From a virus, in the IMG/VR virus record IMGVR_UViG_3300042465_006864, positions 62,001-126,000 of that record: a DNA stretch of 64,000 nt. One strand, 5' to 3'. Below, one piece after another: positions 63,868-64,000 of the stretch. A program made the translations under genes and the position numbers. The notes under the pieces were generated by a model, which saw nothing but the letters and a program-made list of their open reading frames with translations, ran no database searches and was not told where the DNA came from. Each line of letters opens with the position of its first letter. Within the stretch, counting starts at the first letter, position 1.

Positions 63868-64000
63868 ACGACCTACTTAGATTTAAAAAAGATCAAAACT
63901 ACATAGTTTTAGATACGGAGACGGAGGGATTGAATCTTGTCTCTTCCAGACCATGGCAAGCTTCATGGATTGTGTGTCGCGGCAATACAGTAATCTCCAA
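63864..64000 (+). CDS. DnaQ-like 3'-5' exonuclease (partial, cut by window end)
   Basis: 45 codons are visible: MNDLLRFKKDQNYIVLDTE, then TEGLNLVSSRPWQASWIVC. DTETEGLNL is the ExoI motif (D-x-E) of DEDD exonucleases, here the proofreading partner of the polymerase. The ATG overlaps the PHP gene's TGA (ATGA). The gene continues past 64000. Confidence 0.85.
   Translation, partial: MNDLLRFKKDQNYIVLDTETEGLNLVSSRPWQASWIVCRGNTVIS

Noticed and set aside
1-64000. tRNA genes, integrase, attachment sites or insertion sequences
   Set aside because: None could be recognised by eye; the absence of an integrase in this window is no proof of a lytic lifestyle.

Overview
This window is part of the genome of a large tailed double-stranded DNA phage (Caudoviricetes). 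It is AT-rich (roughly 40% G+C). It encodes a terminase large subunit, portal, HK97-type major capsid protein, a 2,791-residue tape measure protein, a PhoH ATPase, class Ia ribonucleotide reductase, dUTPase, dNMP kinase, SSB, a RecA/UvsX-like recombinase, a DnaB helicase, a primase and the start of a split DNA polymerase III-type replicase. No tail sheath gene is visible, so a long non-contractile tail is more likely, but this is inference. The sequence does not identify the host. Almost no gene has a Shine-Dalgarno sequence. The last gene is cut by the window end.

Layout. (1) 1-12.6 kb is an early/accessory region: five genes on the plus strand (91-1959), then about 25 very small genes on the minus strand (2341-12563). 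Most carry their own promoter of strict design, TTGACA (or TTGCGY) - 16/17 bp - TAnnnT - 8/9 bp - ATG, which predicts leaderless mRNAs. A 91-bp triple-hairpin element occurs ten times between these genes, always in the same orientation. (2) 12.6-12.9 kb is a non-coding, C-rich divergent junction. (3) 12.9-45.4 kb is the virion module: tail-tube-like protein, PhoH, zinc-ribbon protein, sigma-like factor, putative small terminase, ERCC4 nuclease, TerL, portal, protease-scaffold, decoration and capsid proteins, connectors, a reversed block (26.5-30.7 kb) of head-tail joining and tail-tube genes, chaperone-like genes, tape measure, distal tail proteins and a beta-roll fibre. (4) 45.4-49.2 kb, minus strand: FmdB-like protein, glycosyltransferase, SSB, a second sigma-like factor, dNMP kinase, dUTPase. 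(5) 49.2-49.6 kb is a palindrome-rich divergent control region. (6) 49.6-53.2 kb: NrdB, NrdA and a late-type virion-like protein. (7) 53.2-57.6 kb is a very AT-rich sugar and glycan cassette ending in GDP-mannose 4,6-dehydratase. (8) 57.6-64 kb is the recombination and replication operon.

How the parts fit together. Early promoters of TTGACA type serve the small accessory genes, the nucleotide-metabolism operon, dnaB and the PHP/polymerase operon. A second motif, GTGTAAtA placed 6-8 nt before ATG, precedes virion genes and nrdB. It resembles a late -10-only promoter, and the two sigma-70-like proteins are candidates to read it. The most striking features are the ten flipped-loop hairpin repeats, the leaderless promoter system, a strong candidate -1 frameshift site at the end of a tail-tube-like gene, tape-measure inserts that look like nuclease cargo separated by G-F-I-P-N-F repeats, and two GP88-family genes each followed by an 18-20 residue membrane peptide.
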